Shown: positions 11,701-23,700 of the stretch, in pieces
How the letters are laid out: each line of letters starts with the position of its first letter
How positions within the stretch are numbered: position 1 is the stretch's first letter
Assembly: GCA_942486035.1 (NCBI GenBank)
Contig: CALNXK010000530.1
Coordinates: 1-64,000, forward strand
From: Porites lobata
Lineage: Eukaryota > Cnidaria > Anthozoa > Scleractinia > Poritidae
Length of the DNA: 64,000 nucleotides
Reading direction: 5' to 3'
Program-made: the position numbers and the translations under genes
Notes under the pieces: model-generated
Seen by the model: the letters and a program-made list of their open reading frames with translations, nothing else
The model's database searches: none
Told to the model about the DNA's origin: nothing

Positions 11701-14700
11701 CGGGATCAAAAGATAACAACTTTCTTTTTCTTTCCTGAACTTTGATACAGTCCTTCACAATTAAACTCCAAAAAATTTGCTAACATTTGACGAATTAAAC
11801 GGATGGAATAAGTGCGATAAAGTTTGCAGCAGCGCGACTTCACTTTTAAAGTGACGTTTTCGTAGCCGTCGCTGTTTTCCCGCCATCGCTATCGTGCGCG
11901 CTTGAGCTCCCTGTTGAGTTGAATTGCATCCTGGGACTGTTTTGCGGGACGAATTCTGACCCAATTTCCTGCGCAACCTTGTAATAGCCAATCAAGAAAG
12001 CGATAGCCTCCCCAAAACCGTCCCATACTGCAATTGGACACAGCACCGAACCAGTCTCACGCGGAAATTAATATACTCAATATCATCGTCTAGAATCCGA
12101 TGGCGGGAGACAAGCAATTTGGCATTTTCATAGTTTCTTACCGAGAGTTTTGGCATTATGGTTCTTTTGAGTCGTCCAAGACGAGACCAGTGAGGTATCT
12201 ATATGAAAAAAGGAAACACGTTAGCATTGTTTAGCGTCGGAAGGAGCAAAAAAAGGAGATTTGCCATTTGATAAATCAAAACTGCTACAAGAACTCATCA
12301 TCCAATTTGTTAACAATTAGAATCATTGTACTTACCTTACAAGCATTAATCCTGTGCAACAAAAGATCTAGATCGAATCCATAAATGTCATGACCCTATA
12401 ATATCAAGAGAGTTCAAACGTTTAGCACTTGGTTTGACATCCTTGGCGCAAAACCTTGCATAAAGATATGCCCTGATCAAATCACTATTCACAAGAATAG
12501 TACAGAACTCTGACTATGTTCACATGGCAACGGACCAATTTTCGACCCGGCTGAAAAATTTGACCTGACAGTTCCTTCACAAGGGAACGTTCAATACTTC
12601 CGCTCTGTTCTCACGGAACTTTGAACGGCTAAACGTCTAAATTTTGGTACGGTTAAGTTGGTTCCGTGTGAACGGATCACCTAAACCCACGAATTTCAGT
12701 TCAACCGGTTGAAAATTCAACCGCTGCCGTGTGAACTTAGGCTCAGCTCTAACCTTGGGTGTCTCGATGCGCCCGCGGTACTCCCCACCCGACTTGGGAG
12801 GGGAGTACCCGAGCCTAAGGGAGAGGGGAGACTGAGCCTAGTGTTAACGTAGTAGATAGGGCAATCAACCGCACAAATCTCTATCCAGTGCATAGCGCAA
12901 TAGGTTTTCATAAGACATATCCACTGAATAATGCGGATTTATCCAGTGGATAGCACCTTTCAATGTTTGAACCAGGGCCGCAACCGTAAAAATAAACGGT
13001 GCACAATTTACGTTGGAAAACCTTCATTTAAACCTGTTTTCTCAACGAACCAGTACACGTTCAATTAACCACTTTAGATTTACGACATTTAGAGTCGTGT
13101 CTTTTTAATTAGTTTGGAAAAAAAAATCTCGACGATGAAATCAGAAGGAGAATGAGAGAGAAAATCATCAGTCAAACAAAAAAAAGTTGCAAAAAAACAT
13201 ACCACCAGCACGTCAGGATCAATTTTGTGAATCTTCGCCATAAATAAGCCAAGAAGTGCTCTCTCCGATGCAGTGATCTCCATTTTAATTTGCTAGAGAA
13301 AAGACAATTGTTAACGGCTGCAGACACACAGAATTTCGTGAACCGTTGCAAAAGGTCACCCTTAGGGTCAAAGTCTCCCTTAAAATTAGTCATCTATCCG
13401 AAAGCAATTATGATCCCATAATTTTTTCTTTCTTTTTTTATTGGCTGAAGGAACTGAAGAAAATGCATCAATGCATATTACAGCCAAGAATGCAGCGTTA
13501 ATGGTTTGCTACAAAATAGGGTACATTATTTCAATATTTAGCGTCTTGAACCCTGGGATGTCTTTCTGGACTGGAAGCCTTGAACAGGGTGTGGACATTT
13601 GTGGTGAGTGGTCTAATGAGTGGTAATAATGTTTTTTAAAAAATCGTATTCATTAATTCAATGATGTCACTTTCTAAAAGAGCTTGAATTCTGTATTCGA
13701 AGCAAAATGAATTAGGGTCACTAGGAAAAAAATGTATCTTTTCCTGAACAGTATGTAGTAAAATGAACGGTGTTTATCTTAAACAGGGTTAGGGATTGAA
13801 GGGTTTAGCATAAATCCCTACCTAAACTTGCCTTGGGGGACCCACGGGAGGATTGAGGGTATGCCTCTTCCCAATTTTTTTTCTAAAAGTTATGTCTGGT
13901 GATTTTTTCAATGCTGATTTTGCGCTTTGACTTAAATGCCTGCTGAATAGGGTTTGGTAGAAACTGTAGTGCTTACGGCTGTGTCGGTGGAAAACATCAA
14001 ATATTCTCTACCTCTTGCCTATTCAGAAGTCGACTTTACCTTTTTTCTGACAAGATCTTTAAAGTCATACGGGTACATCTGATCATTCGGCTTGCTAACA
14101 GCTGAAAAACAAAGATGGCCGGTAAAAACTCTCGCAGAACTCGTAATTTAAAAAGTAGGCTTTCATTTTCTTATCAGTAAGAGTCATTCATGACGCTAGA
14201 CCTAACGAAACTACGGCGACGACGGCAACAAAAACAAGAAACACAATAGATTTAGAGAGCAAAACAACAACTTTGCACGTGCATCACGCGTTTTTATAAA
14301 TTTCTTGGCCGTCACTGCACAACTACAATTTTAAGTTGACTTGACAGCGGAAACGGCAAAACGATTAATTTTACCATCACTAGGGAGCTCAAACAACAAC
14401 GACGGTAATGCTACGAAAACGTCACTTAAAAAATGAATTCGTGCTGCCTTATTCCATCTCGTTTAATTCGTCAAATGTTGGCAATTTTTTGGGAGTTGAG
14501 TTCTGAAGGACTGTACCAAAGTTCAGGAAAAGAAAAAGAAAGTTGTTGTCCTGTGTTCCCGTCCTCGACAAAACGTGAAATTAGGCACTTTCACGTCGTA
14601 GTCGTGCAACGACGGCTAAGAAATGTACAAAAAAGCGTGATGCACGTGCAGAGTTGTTGCTTTGCAAATCTAAACCTTTTTCATTTTGCCGTACTCGTTG

Positions 14701-17700
14701 CCGTCACCGTCGTCGTTGCTTAAGCTCCCCAGCTCTCTGAACTCGGACACCGTCCATTCTCGTCATTTCCAACTTACTTTCCCTACTTTCACTTGGTATG
14801 AGGGCGATTGTAATGGCACCTGAGCTAACCATGAGGTACTTCATTTAACTTACCACAAAAGTGATATTGGAATTTCTGTTTTGGAGCAGCCTTATCTAAG
14901 GACACGTCATGGTGAACCAGAGCTGACACAGCCAAGATCTTAAACACAACAGAGAATAAAAAGTCAAATGACCTGGAAATTCTTCTCACCAGAAGGGGGA
15001 GGGGTTTCCCCGGGGGGAAGGACTCCCATATGAAAGGGGCGGGGATGGTCGTCGTCTCGCTTAGGGATGTAAATTTCGGATGTTGGTCTCACTTAGCGTG
15101 TTCTGGGCAAAACGCCATTATATTTAGCGGTAAAGGTCTCTGTTAGTGTTGCACGCAAAGAAATATTAAAAAATTAAATATTTATAATTCGTCTTATTTC
15201 CTCGATTCATGTAATCAAAGTTTAAAATGGTCTCTTTTAGGAGTCCAAAAAAGGTTGCGCCACGCCCAGATTGGTCTCCTTTAGGGGTTTAGTGCAAAAT
15301 TTCCGACGAGCATCCTTTCCTATGGGAATCCCCCCCCCCCCCCCCCCTGAGGCTTTGACCCTTGTTTTAAGAGGGGGGTAAGCCTGACTAGGACATCAAG
15401 GCCTAAATCATACTTTTCCCACTGAGATAAGGGGGGGGGGGGTAGCAGGAATAAGATGTGGGTATTGAAGCCCGTCTTCAGCAAGAACCAGGTTCTTAAG
15501 CAGCACCTCTTCTTAGAAAAAAGGTTCACTATACAAGAATTCGTTGATTGTTAATCCCAAATCACCACCACAGATCCAAAGTCAATTCATCTTCACAGGA
15601 CACCCAACAATTGAGATAATCCAACTTCACAGGCAGCCCATCTCTGGCATTGCTGAAGGTATTCATAACAGGCATACCATTAATGCATTTCAGAAAGTAA
15701 AACGTGACATTTTTAGTGCTTGATTTTACTCATTGCTTACCTCGTGGGTGTGAGTCTTGGTGTTTAACATGGTCCTAAAACTAAGGCTCATGACAACCTA
15801 CACAAAACATAATAATGAGAATGATATTGATACTGATTATGATGATATTGATAATGATAATGATATTGGTAATGATAATGATAATAGTATAGTATAGTAT
15901 ATCTTTATTGCGCCTTACTCTCTAAAGGGAAGCATCGGTCTAGTTACAATAAAGGTTTCTTCAACTACAATAAATTTCAAAAGAAAGAAATATGAACGGA
16001 AACAACAAAATTATACGGCATATACCATTTCGATAATAATTATACTATAATTTAATTACCTAATCATTGGATTTTTGACTCAGGAACTGTTTTCGTTTTT
16101 GAAACATTAGATGGGCATATTTGGCTATAATATGTGAAGTTTTGTCATTGTCCAATCTGAGTAAATATAACGTTTCATCATGATCTGTTAAATTGATGAA
16201 GGTTGCATCATTAATAAAGTTGCTGTCTAAGACTTTCATATTCAGTACAATCAATTAAGAAGTGTTTCTCGTCTTCTATGCAGTTTCTTTTCAATTTGCA
16301 AACCAAACAAAGCCTTTCCTCTACTGGTATAGATGCTCCTTTATTTTCATATTTCCCCGTTTGTATACGTAAAGTATGAACTCCCAATCGCAGTTTAGTT
16401 ATACTGATTCTATGAGCTGGATTTCTAACTATCTTTACATATTCTTCCAAGCGATAATCTTTTTTCATTTCCTTGTTTGTATATTTTTGACTAGAGCTAT
16501 CCGAAATGTCGTTTTGAGCTTTAAACCAATCTTGAGAAAATTTTTTCTCAAGATAATGATGTTGATAATGATATTAATAATGATATTGTTAATGATAATG
16601 GATAATAATAATGATATTGATATTGATAATGATATTGTTAATGATGATATTGATATTGATAATGATAATGATATTGTTAATGATAATGGATAATAATAAT
16701 GATATTGATAATGATATTGTTAATGATGATATTGATAATGATAATGATAATGATATTGATAATGATAATTATAATGATAATGATATTGATACTGATATTG
16801 GTAATGATAATGATATTGATAATGATATTGATAGTGATAATGATAATGATATTGATAATGACAATGAAAACCAGCAGCACTAGGTGTTAGCATGCACCCC
16901 TCTTCTTTACTTGCTCACTAATTTTGCTGTTACAATCTTACCATAGGCGGAGGAGGACTTTGTTCACTTGCTACTTCAACATGATCAGGTTTTGTGACTA
17001 CAGCCTGCAAAATAGTAATACTGATGTTACACTTAATGAAAACAAAATAAGGAAAAAAAAAGTATTGTCCAGAGACTGAACAAAAAAATTCCTACCTCAA
17101 CTTTACACCAACTAACCTGTTGCTGAGGGAGCTCTGATGAAGACAAAAAATTATCTGTTTAAGTTTTTTTGCCGTCTTGTACATACAGTCAACAACAACA
17201 TACACCTCAGTACAAGGAAAACTTAGGGACAATAATAAAATATTAATTTTTTCATTGTTGAGTACTGACAATTATTGTGTTGAGGTGTGGGTATTTTATA
17301 GGTGCTTTTTATATTACCTAATATGGTAATTCCACCAAATGCAAAGAAACTGCTCACAACCATATTAAGGCCATCATGAAGGAGCAGGGACCAGGGATTT
17401 CCCCTGGCAACTATGAGCATGACACCTGGCTTCTTTCATAGCAGACAAAAGGAAAAGAAAACCAAAAGAACTTCTGAGCTGTTCAATATCTGGCAACTTT
17501 TAATATCTACAGCTGTAGTCCCAGCTTATCTTTAAAACAAGTACCATTACTTGATATCACAAGACAGTGTCAACAGTCTTTCCTATTATGCTAGTGGCTA
17601 GTTTGTACATCAATAATACAATGGTGCATACTGAGGTTTTATTAACCATTTGCTAAGTAATGGTCAGTGAGAAGACTTACGACATCTTCCGACTCAGGAG

Positions 17701-20700
17701 AAGGAGTTCAAGGCTGAAATTAGAAGACGAAAAGATTCCTTTAAAGAGAAATAACTCCAAATCACAAAACCAAACTCCATTCTGATGAAATAATGTTTAA
17801 ATTACCATTTTCAGAAAGGCGAGAGAAGATTGCTAATCTAGGAAACAGTTGATTTCATGATAATGTCTTCTTTAATGTTTAAATCCTACAGCTTTAAAAT
17901 CTAAGCAGTTATATTTCATCATTATTTCTTTGTTGCTTTCCAACATTCACTATCTACTTATAACTTTGGCAAGTTCATTTCTCAAAGTCAAAAAACATTA
18001 ACCCTTTAAGTGCCAATAGTGACCTTGATCAATTTTCTCCTGACAATATCCACACACTGTCAACAGATAAGTTATGAGATCACCCAAGTGATCACCCAAG
18101 AAAAAATGCCTTGATCTTTTATCAAATTCTCTCAACTCATTCTTTAAGGAAATGTATGGAGATCAGTTTGGAGAACTTGTATGTGGATACTGGGGCTTAA
18201 AGGGTTAATTCTGTATCATTACCTTGATGTATTGGTACCAAACACATGACTGAATGTTTGACCAGTGAGATCAGATGGTAACTGAGGATAATCCGCCTGT
18301 CATGAATAATGTTGTCACAAATTAACTTCCTTTTCATCAATGCTGCAAATAACCCTCCTTCCCTTTCACTTTCACCCCCCCCACCCTCCCCTAGTGCCCT
18401 CACCTGGGGCAGCAGCGTGGCCAAGTTGTCTTTAGATCAGACTCCCAATCCGGCAGTCCCGAGGTTCGAGTCCCACTTTGGCCACTTGCTGGATTTGTTC
18501 TTGGTCGTCCTGAGTTCAAATCCTAAGCCACGCTTGTAAATAGCCAACTGGTTGCCTCCTCCTAGATTTTTTTTTTTATAATTTCCTGTTATGTTCTATT
18601 TGCATTATTTGTTTCAGAATTGTTTGAGTTGAGTGCCTGTAAACTAGCTGGATAAGCTAAGTGCATTTTCCACTCTAAACAAACCTTTAAACCTTTTTTA
18701 AGCCTTAACAACTTAGAGCCCATCCTGGCACCTTCCCTTCTCAAATTCAAAGAGCCAATATCTTTCAACAAGTGACCTTTGTTACAAACACTTCCAGCAA
18801 CCAAATTATCACCTACTAAGTCACATGACCTTTTGGAGTTAGATTCAGGGAACACATTTCCAACACTAAAGCAACAACAAAGACAGTGGGGGAACCCCCT
18901 CAAGTATTCTGGCCACGCCCTGGATATCGCCTCCTTCTCAATATTTGCAAGGGAAGATGACATGTTTAAATTAAGTGTCATGGACAACATTGAAATCAAT
19001 TGTCAGGTTCCAACATTGAATATGCCAGTTACGACCTTCCATGATCTACGGAACTGTTCATCTCCTGATTCACAGTCACTTGAAAAAAAAAAGAAAGATT
19101 AAAACTCCATCACTTCATAAAGATTCCAAGATAAAATGGAAAGCTTGTGTGTCTTAAAAAAAATTATTTTCACAAGTCTAAAAACTGGTTTACTGGTATG
19201 GTTATTCTGTTATAACCTAAAATTTATCATCTCTCACCGAATATTTGACCTCCAAGTACTCTGATGTCACAGGAACATCTTGAATCTCAAATGCATAAGC
19301 CTTTTGGGCTTTCTAGGGACATAAGTTACACACACTCATCAACAGAACTGCATAAAAGTGACAACAATCAAAATTGTTTAAACAATCTGAATTAATTACC
19401 CTAGATATGAACTTTATGATCTTGCACTTTGTTGCAATCTTATCATAAAACTCCTGAAAAAGAAATAACAAGAAAGTGATGAAATTTAGCTCCCTCAAAG
19501 TCATGGTTATTGTACTATGATCACCATAGGAAGACTAAAAAGTGACCAACATCAATTTGCTCCTAACGAGATCACTGCATCATCAAGACACAACATCAAG
19601 GTAATTAACAATTTCCTAAGGTAAAACGCTTTTGTCTTTTACTCTCTCTCAAGTAATTCTTGGAGGGAATATATGGAGATCAGTAGAGAAAATTTTGTGT
19701 GAGATTGGTGAACCTCAATACCCATTTTAGTGTGTGGAAGTTGGCTGCCAAGGCTAAGGGGGGGGGGGTATTAGTCAAGAGAGTACCATGCTTTACTAGT
19801 AAAATTTAAAGGAGGGGGCTTAAATATCAGGGGGGGAGTTATTAGAAGGACTACAGCAGCAGATCCAGAAAATTCAGAAATGAGTGGCCAGGACACTTAA
19901 CAGCTTTATTCTAGGTACTTTTTAATTTTCTGAGACGAAATTCTATAAAAATAATATTAATTTTCAAAGGAAAAGGGGTGGTTGTGGCCCTGTCGGTCCA
20001 CCCCTAAATCTGCCCATGGACTACAGTAATCAAAATTACTATGATTAAAATCAAATCATTATTTTTTTTTTTTACCTGGTAAACATCAATATAAACCCAA
20101 CATGCTCATCAGTTTCAAACATCAATTAATTTAGAACACTGTTGCAACAGGAACAGAAAATGTTTGAAAAGACATGCAAGAAGAACTCAACAACTGCAGC
20201 AATGTTTATACATCCATTCTCTCACCTTTTCTCTTGGGAGAATAAATATTTGTCTCTCAATGTTCTTGACTGCCACTGAACAGCTAGTATGTAAATAGGG
20301 AAATTTTTAATTAGTGGTTGCGAGTCCACTAAGTGGTACTTAGTTAAAGAGAAAAACAAAATGCAGATAAACAGTAATCACCTCACATATGCTTTTGCAG
20401 CTTCAATCCAAACCTTTCCAAAAAGGTATACAGTACCTGTAGGATAGAGAATAATTAACAGAACATTCAAAACTTACAGTAAACCTAGTGATTTTCTTAA
20501 TAATTCAACTGTCCAGCAACCTTGACCAACTCTACCTGGTTGTTTGAATCTGTCTTCATATAATTGCATCAAACCAGTAGAATTTAAGGAATTTTTACCC
20601 TGACAGGAGAAAGAAAAGATGATCCTTGTAAGAACAATATATGGAGTGGGCAACAAATTTAGTACTTAAAAATTTGGCCAGAACTGGCATCACTAGTCAG

Positions 20701-23700
20701 ACATCCTTGCAAGATTCCCTAGTTTCTTTCTGTGTCCCTTTTATATGTTGGCCTTTATCAAGCCTTTCTATCAAAATGTTAGCTCTAGCAGAGATTTTTG
20801 CACTGTGGATGAAATCCCGTCTGACTGTTCAACCTCTTAAGCAGTACTTTTACATAGGGTTGCTAGTTTTCCATCTTCTTGGAAAGTGAAATGTCAGGAG
20901 TCTTCTCGAATTTTTATTTTGCCCATCTTGAGAGCATAACTGGAGGAGGCCTACATTTTCACTTTTTAATAATTTCAAGCTTGAAACTTGTTGATTGCTG
21001 ATATGTTCACTAACCATCTACTTCTTTGAGTGGAAGAGAAGACGAATCCACATTAACATCCATCAAAACCTACAGCAGCACATAAAAAGAGAAAAAAAAA
21101 ATTACAATGTAAGCAGTTAAACCATGTTAATACAGGCACTGAGGGGGCCATAGAAAGTGACCGTATTAACAGGTTGAAATTAGAGAAGACGTAAGGGCTT
21201 TCATTCGCCAGGGGCAAAACAAACTGTCCGCAATAACGAGGTGTCCACATTAAGCAGGTGTCCATTATGCAGGGTTTGACTGTATGCAACTTAAACAAAA
21301 TTTGTTTAAAACGAACAGGAAACAAATTAAAGCTATACCATACTTTTCTTAGTCTCCCTCACATTTTTTTTTTGGATGTCACGCAATGCTTCCCTAAAAG
21401 TTCTTTTGGGGGAGCGTTACGTGACATCCAAAAAACGGCTGCGAGGGAGACTATACTTTTCTCCGTGTTGTGATGAAGTAATACAGAGAGGGGCTTCTCA
21501 TTCCGGAGAAAGAGATATGATGTCATTTTCATATAATTCAAAAAAGACGCTTGACTTCTTGTGCAATGAAAGGCAGGGAGGTGACTAAGAACAAAACACA
21601 TTTACAAGAATCTTTTGACAGTTTTATACCTCTTGTTGTTGTGAATCTTCATTTCCTAAGATAGTTTCCCATCCTGAATCACCAGGAAGTTCTGTTGTTC
21701 TGCAAAGATCCATGTACTTACAATTTCTAAATTACGTTTTTTCATGATATCAAGATATTTTGAGGGCTAGACTGCAGAGAAAGCGTAATTTTTCAGCATT
21801 TTTAGGCGAGGAAAGGCAAGCGCAAGGCAGGAGTGGAATGCAAAGCCTACCACCATCACTTTATTACAGATAATTAAATAAAAAGGAAATCATTATTATT
21901 TAGCAAACTATGAATATCCAAAAATGCCCGGCAGTGCTGTGGACAGTAGTTTTGTCTGACTGTGCCCAAAACACAAGACAAGAACCCCTAAATCAGCCAG
22001 TTATTTCCTGAAAGCGGTCATGAAAACCAAATGGTACAAAGGTATCAGCTCAACTAGCTGTAACATAATCATTTCTTTGTTCAACAAAAATTATCTGCTG
22101 ACAAGATCCAACAAGTTCCAGTGACTTTGCTTCAAAACACATGTGACCACACCCTTCCCTTGACTTCAAAACACAAACATGACAATTATTACCTCCAGCC
22201 CCAACAAGGTTAAAAAGTCATATGATAATAATGCATTATTATTTCTCAGAAATATTTAAATTGTTTAGTGATGTCAATGAATGGCAAAATAAATATCATA
22301 ATAGAATTGCATACTTCTGTGGCATAAAGCGCATCTTCTGTCATTTGGTTTCTCACTGGCCTCAACCTGAGAGGATAATTAAAGAAAAGTATATGAAGTA
22401 CTTCTGATTGTTGAATAGATAGAGAAGTGAGTCAAGAGATCAACAAAATTTGACTGTAAAATAAAGGTGATCTTAAAAAGTTGGTCAGAGACTGAGAAGA
22501 ATGATTAATTTTTTAATTTTACAATTTCTTGGAAAAGATGAATTCAGTAACTTAAAAAGTTTTTTGGTTTAAGTTTAAGGGAGTCTAAACTAAATTGTAG
22601 GAAAACAATCAGGTTGCTTAAGCCTGAACCTGCTACTTAGATTATTTTGAACAGGTTGGTGTCCTACAAAACAAGGTTAACCTGGTATTGAATCAATATA
22701 GAATCGATATAGTAGGGTACCTTGATGAATAACCTGGTATTGAATCAATATAGTAAAGTACCTTGATGTGAGGTTTTACATCATGATTCTTTTCTGCGTT
22801 TGATAAAGCCTGGAGAGTTTCTTCATTGCCAAGATCATCGTCATTATTAAAGTCATCAAAACCAGCATCATACTCTGGCATGTAATCATATGAAGCAGGA
22901 ACATCTAGCAGAGATTTTTCTGTTATTTACACATGTATGATTATAATTAAACTAAACCATGTTTAATGACAGCTCAGAAAAAGTTATTAGTATTGGCTGA
23001 CATAATGGCCAATACTATAATTAAGTCTTGGCTAATAATTATGTTAGTTGACATAAGTTATACCTGTTCATCAGACAGGTTGACATATCAGCCGACGCGC
23101 AGCAGACACTCAGTCAACATGTTGGATGACACACCAGCTGACATGTGTGCCACGAATCGGCAAAACACATTGGCTGAGTGGTGGTTCATATGTGCACAAC
23201 ACGTCTATGTTGGTGACCAGTCCAAACAATGTCAGCTCATAGTGATGACCAATACTGATCTTCCTAACTGTGCCCAAAGATCCAATTTTACTTGCCCAGA
23301 GGAGTTCCATGGTTGTCTTAGTCTGTTTCATTATGCAAAGAGGACTTGACTGGGCTGCCCATGAGGCAAGTCAACAAGGAAAGTTACTTATAACTAGCAG
23401 GACCAATTTCCCGCCCTGCGAGTGTACACTTTGCCTTTAAAAATCTGATGACAAAATTCTATCTTTTTTACCTTCCATCCCTGTATCCATATCTGTCATT
23501 TCAAGTTTTTCCTCTCTGATTTTTTCTCCAACCATTAGCTACCCTACTTTCTTTCTGTTCTATCACATGGTTCAGTTTTTACAGCCGCCACAGATCTTAT
23601 CTTTGCTGTAATGTGACTGGGTTTTGGTGGGGAAGTAGGCTCCTGTTTGAAAAGGGGTACTCTTGGGTTAGATGATTCCTGTTGAATGAATTTATTAGCA

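Noticed and set aside
15333..15440. Runs of C and G resembling a G-quadruplex switch
   Set aside because: Plain homopolymers at a degraded MITE end; no further structure.
16611..16890. Overlapping frames of 63-105 codons rich in Asp, Asn, Ile and Met
   Set aside because: They are translations of the gataat/gatatt microsatellite and have no domain.
17390..17450. Possible GPCW microexon of POLA1 (frame with GPCS)
   Set aside because: Only three residues match, the next residues do not, and no acceptor and donor give the needed phases.
18589..18999. 136-codon - strand frame
   Set aside because: It overlaps a SINE body and flanking intron, and has no recognisable domain.
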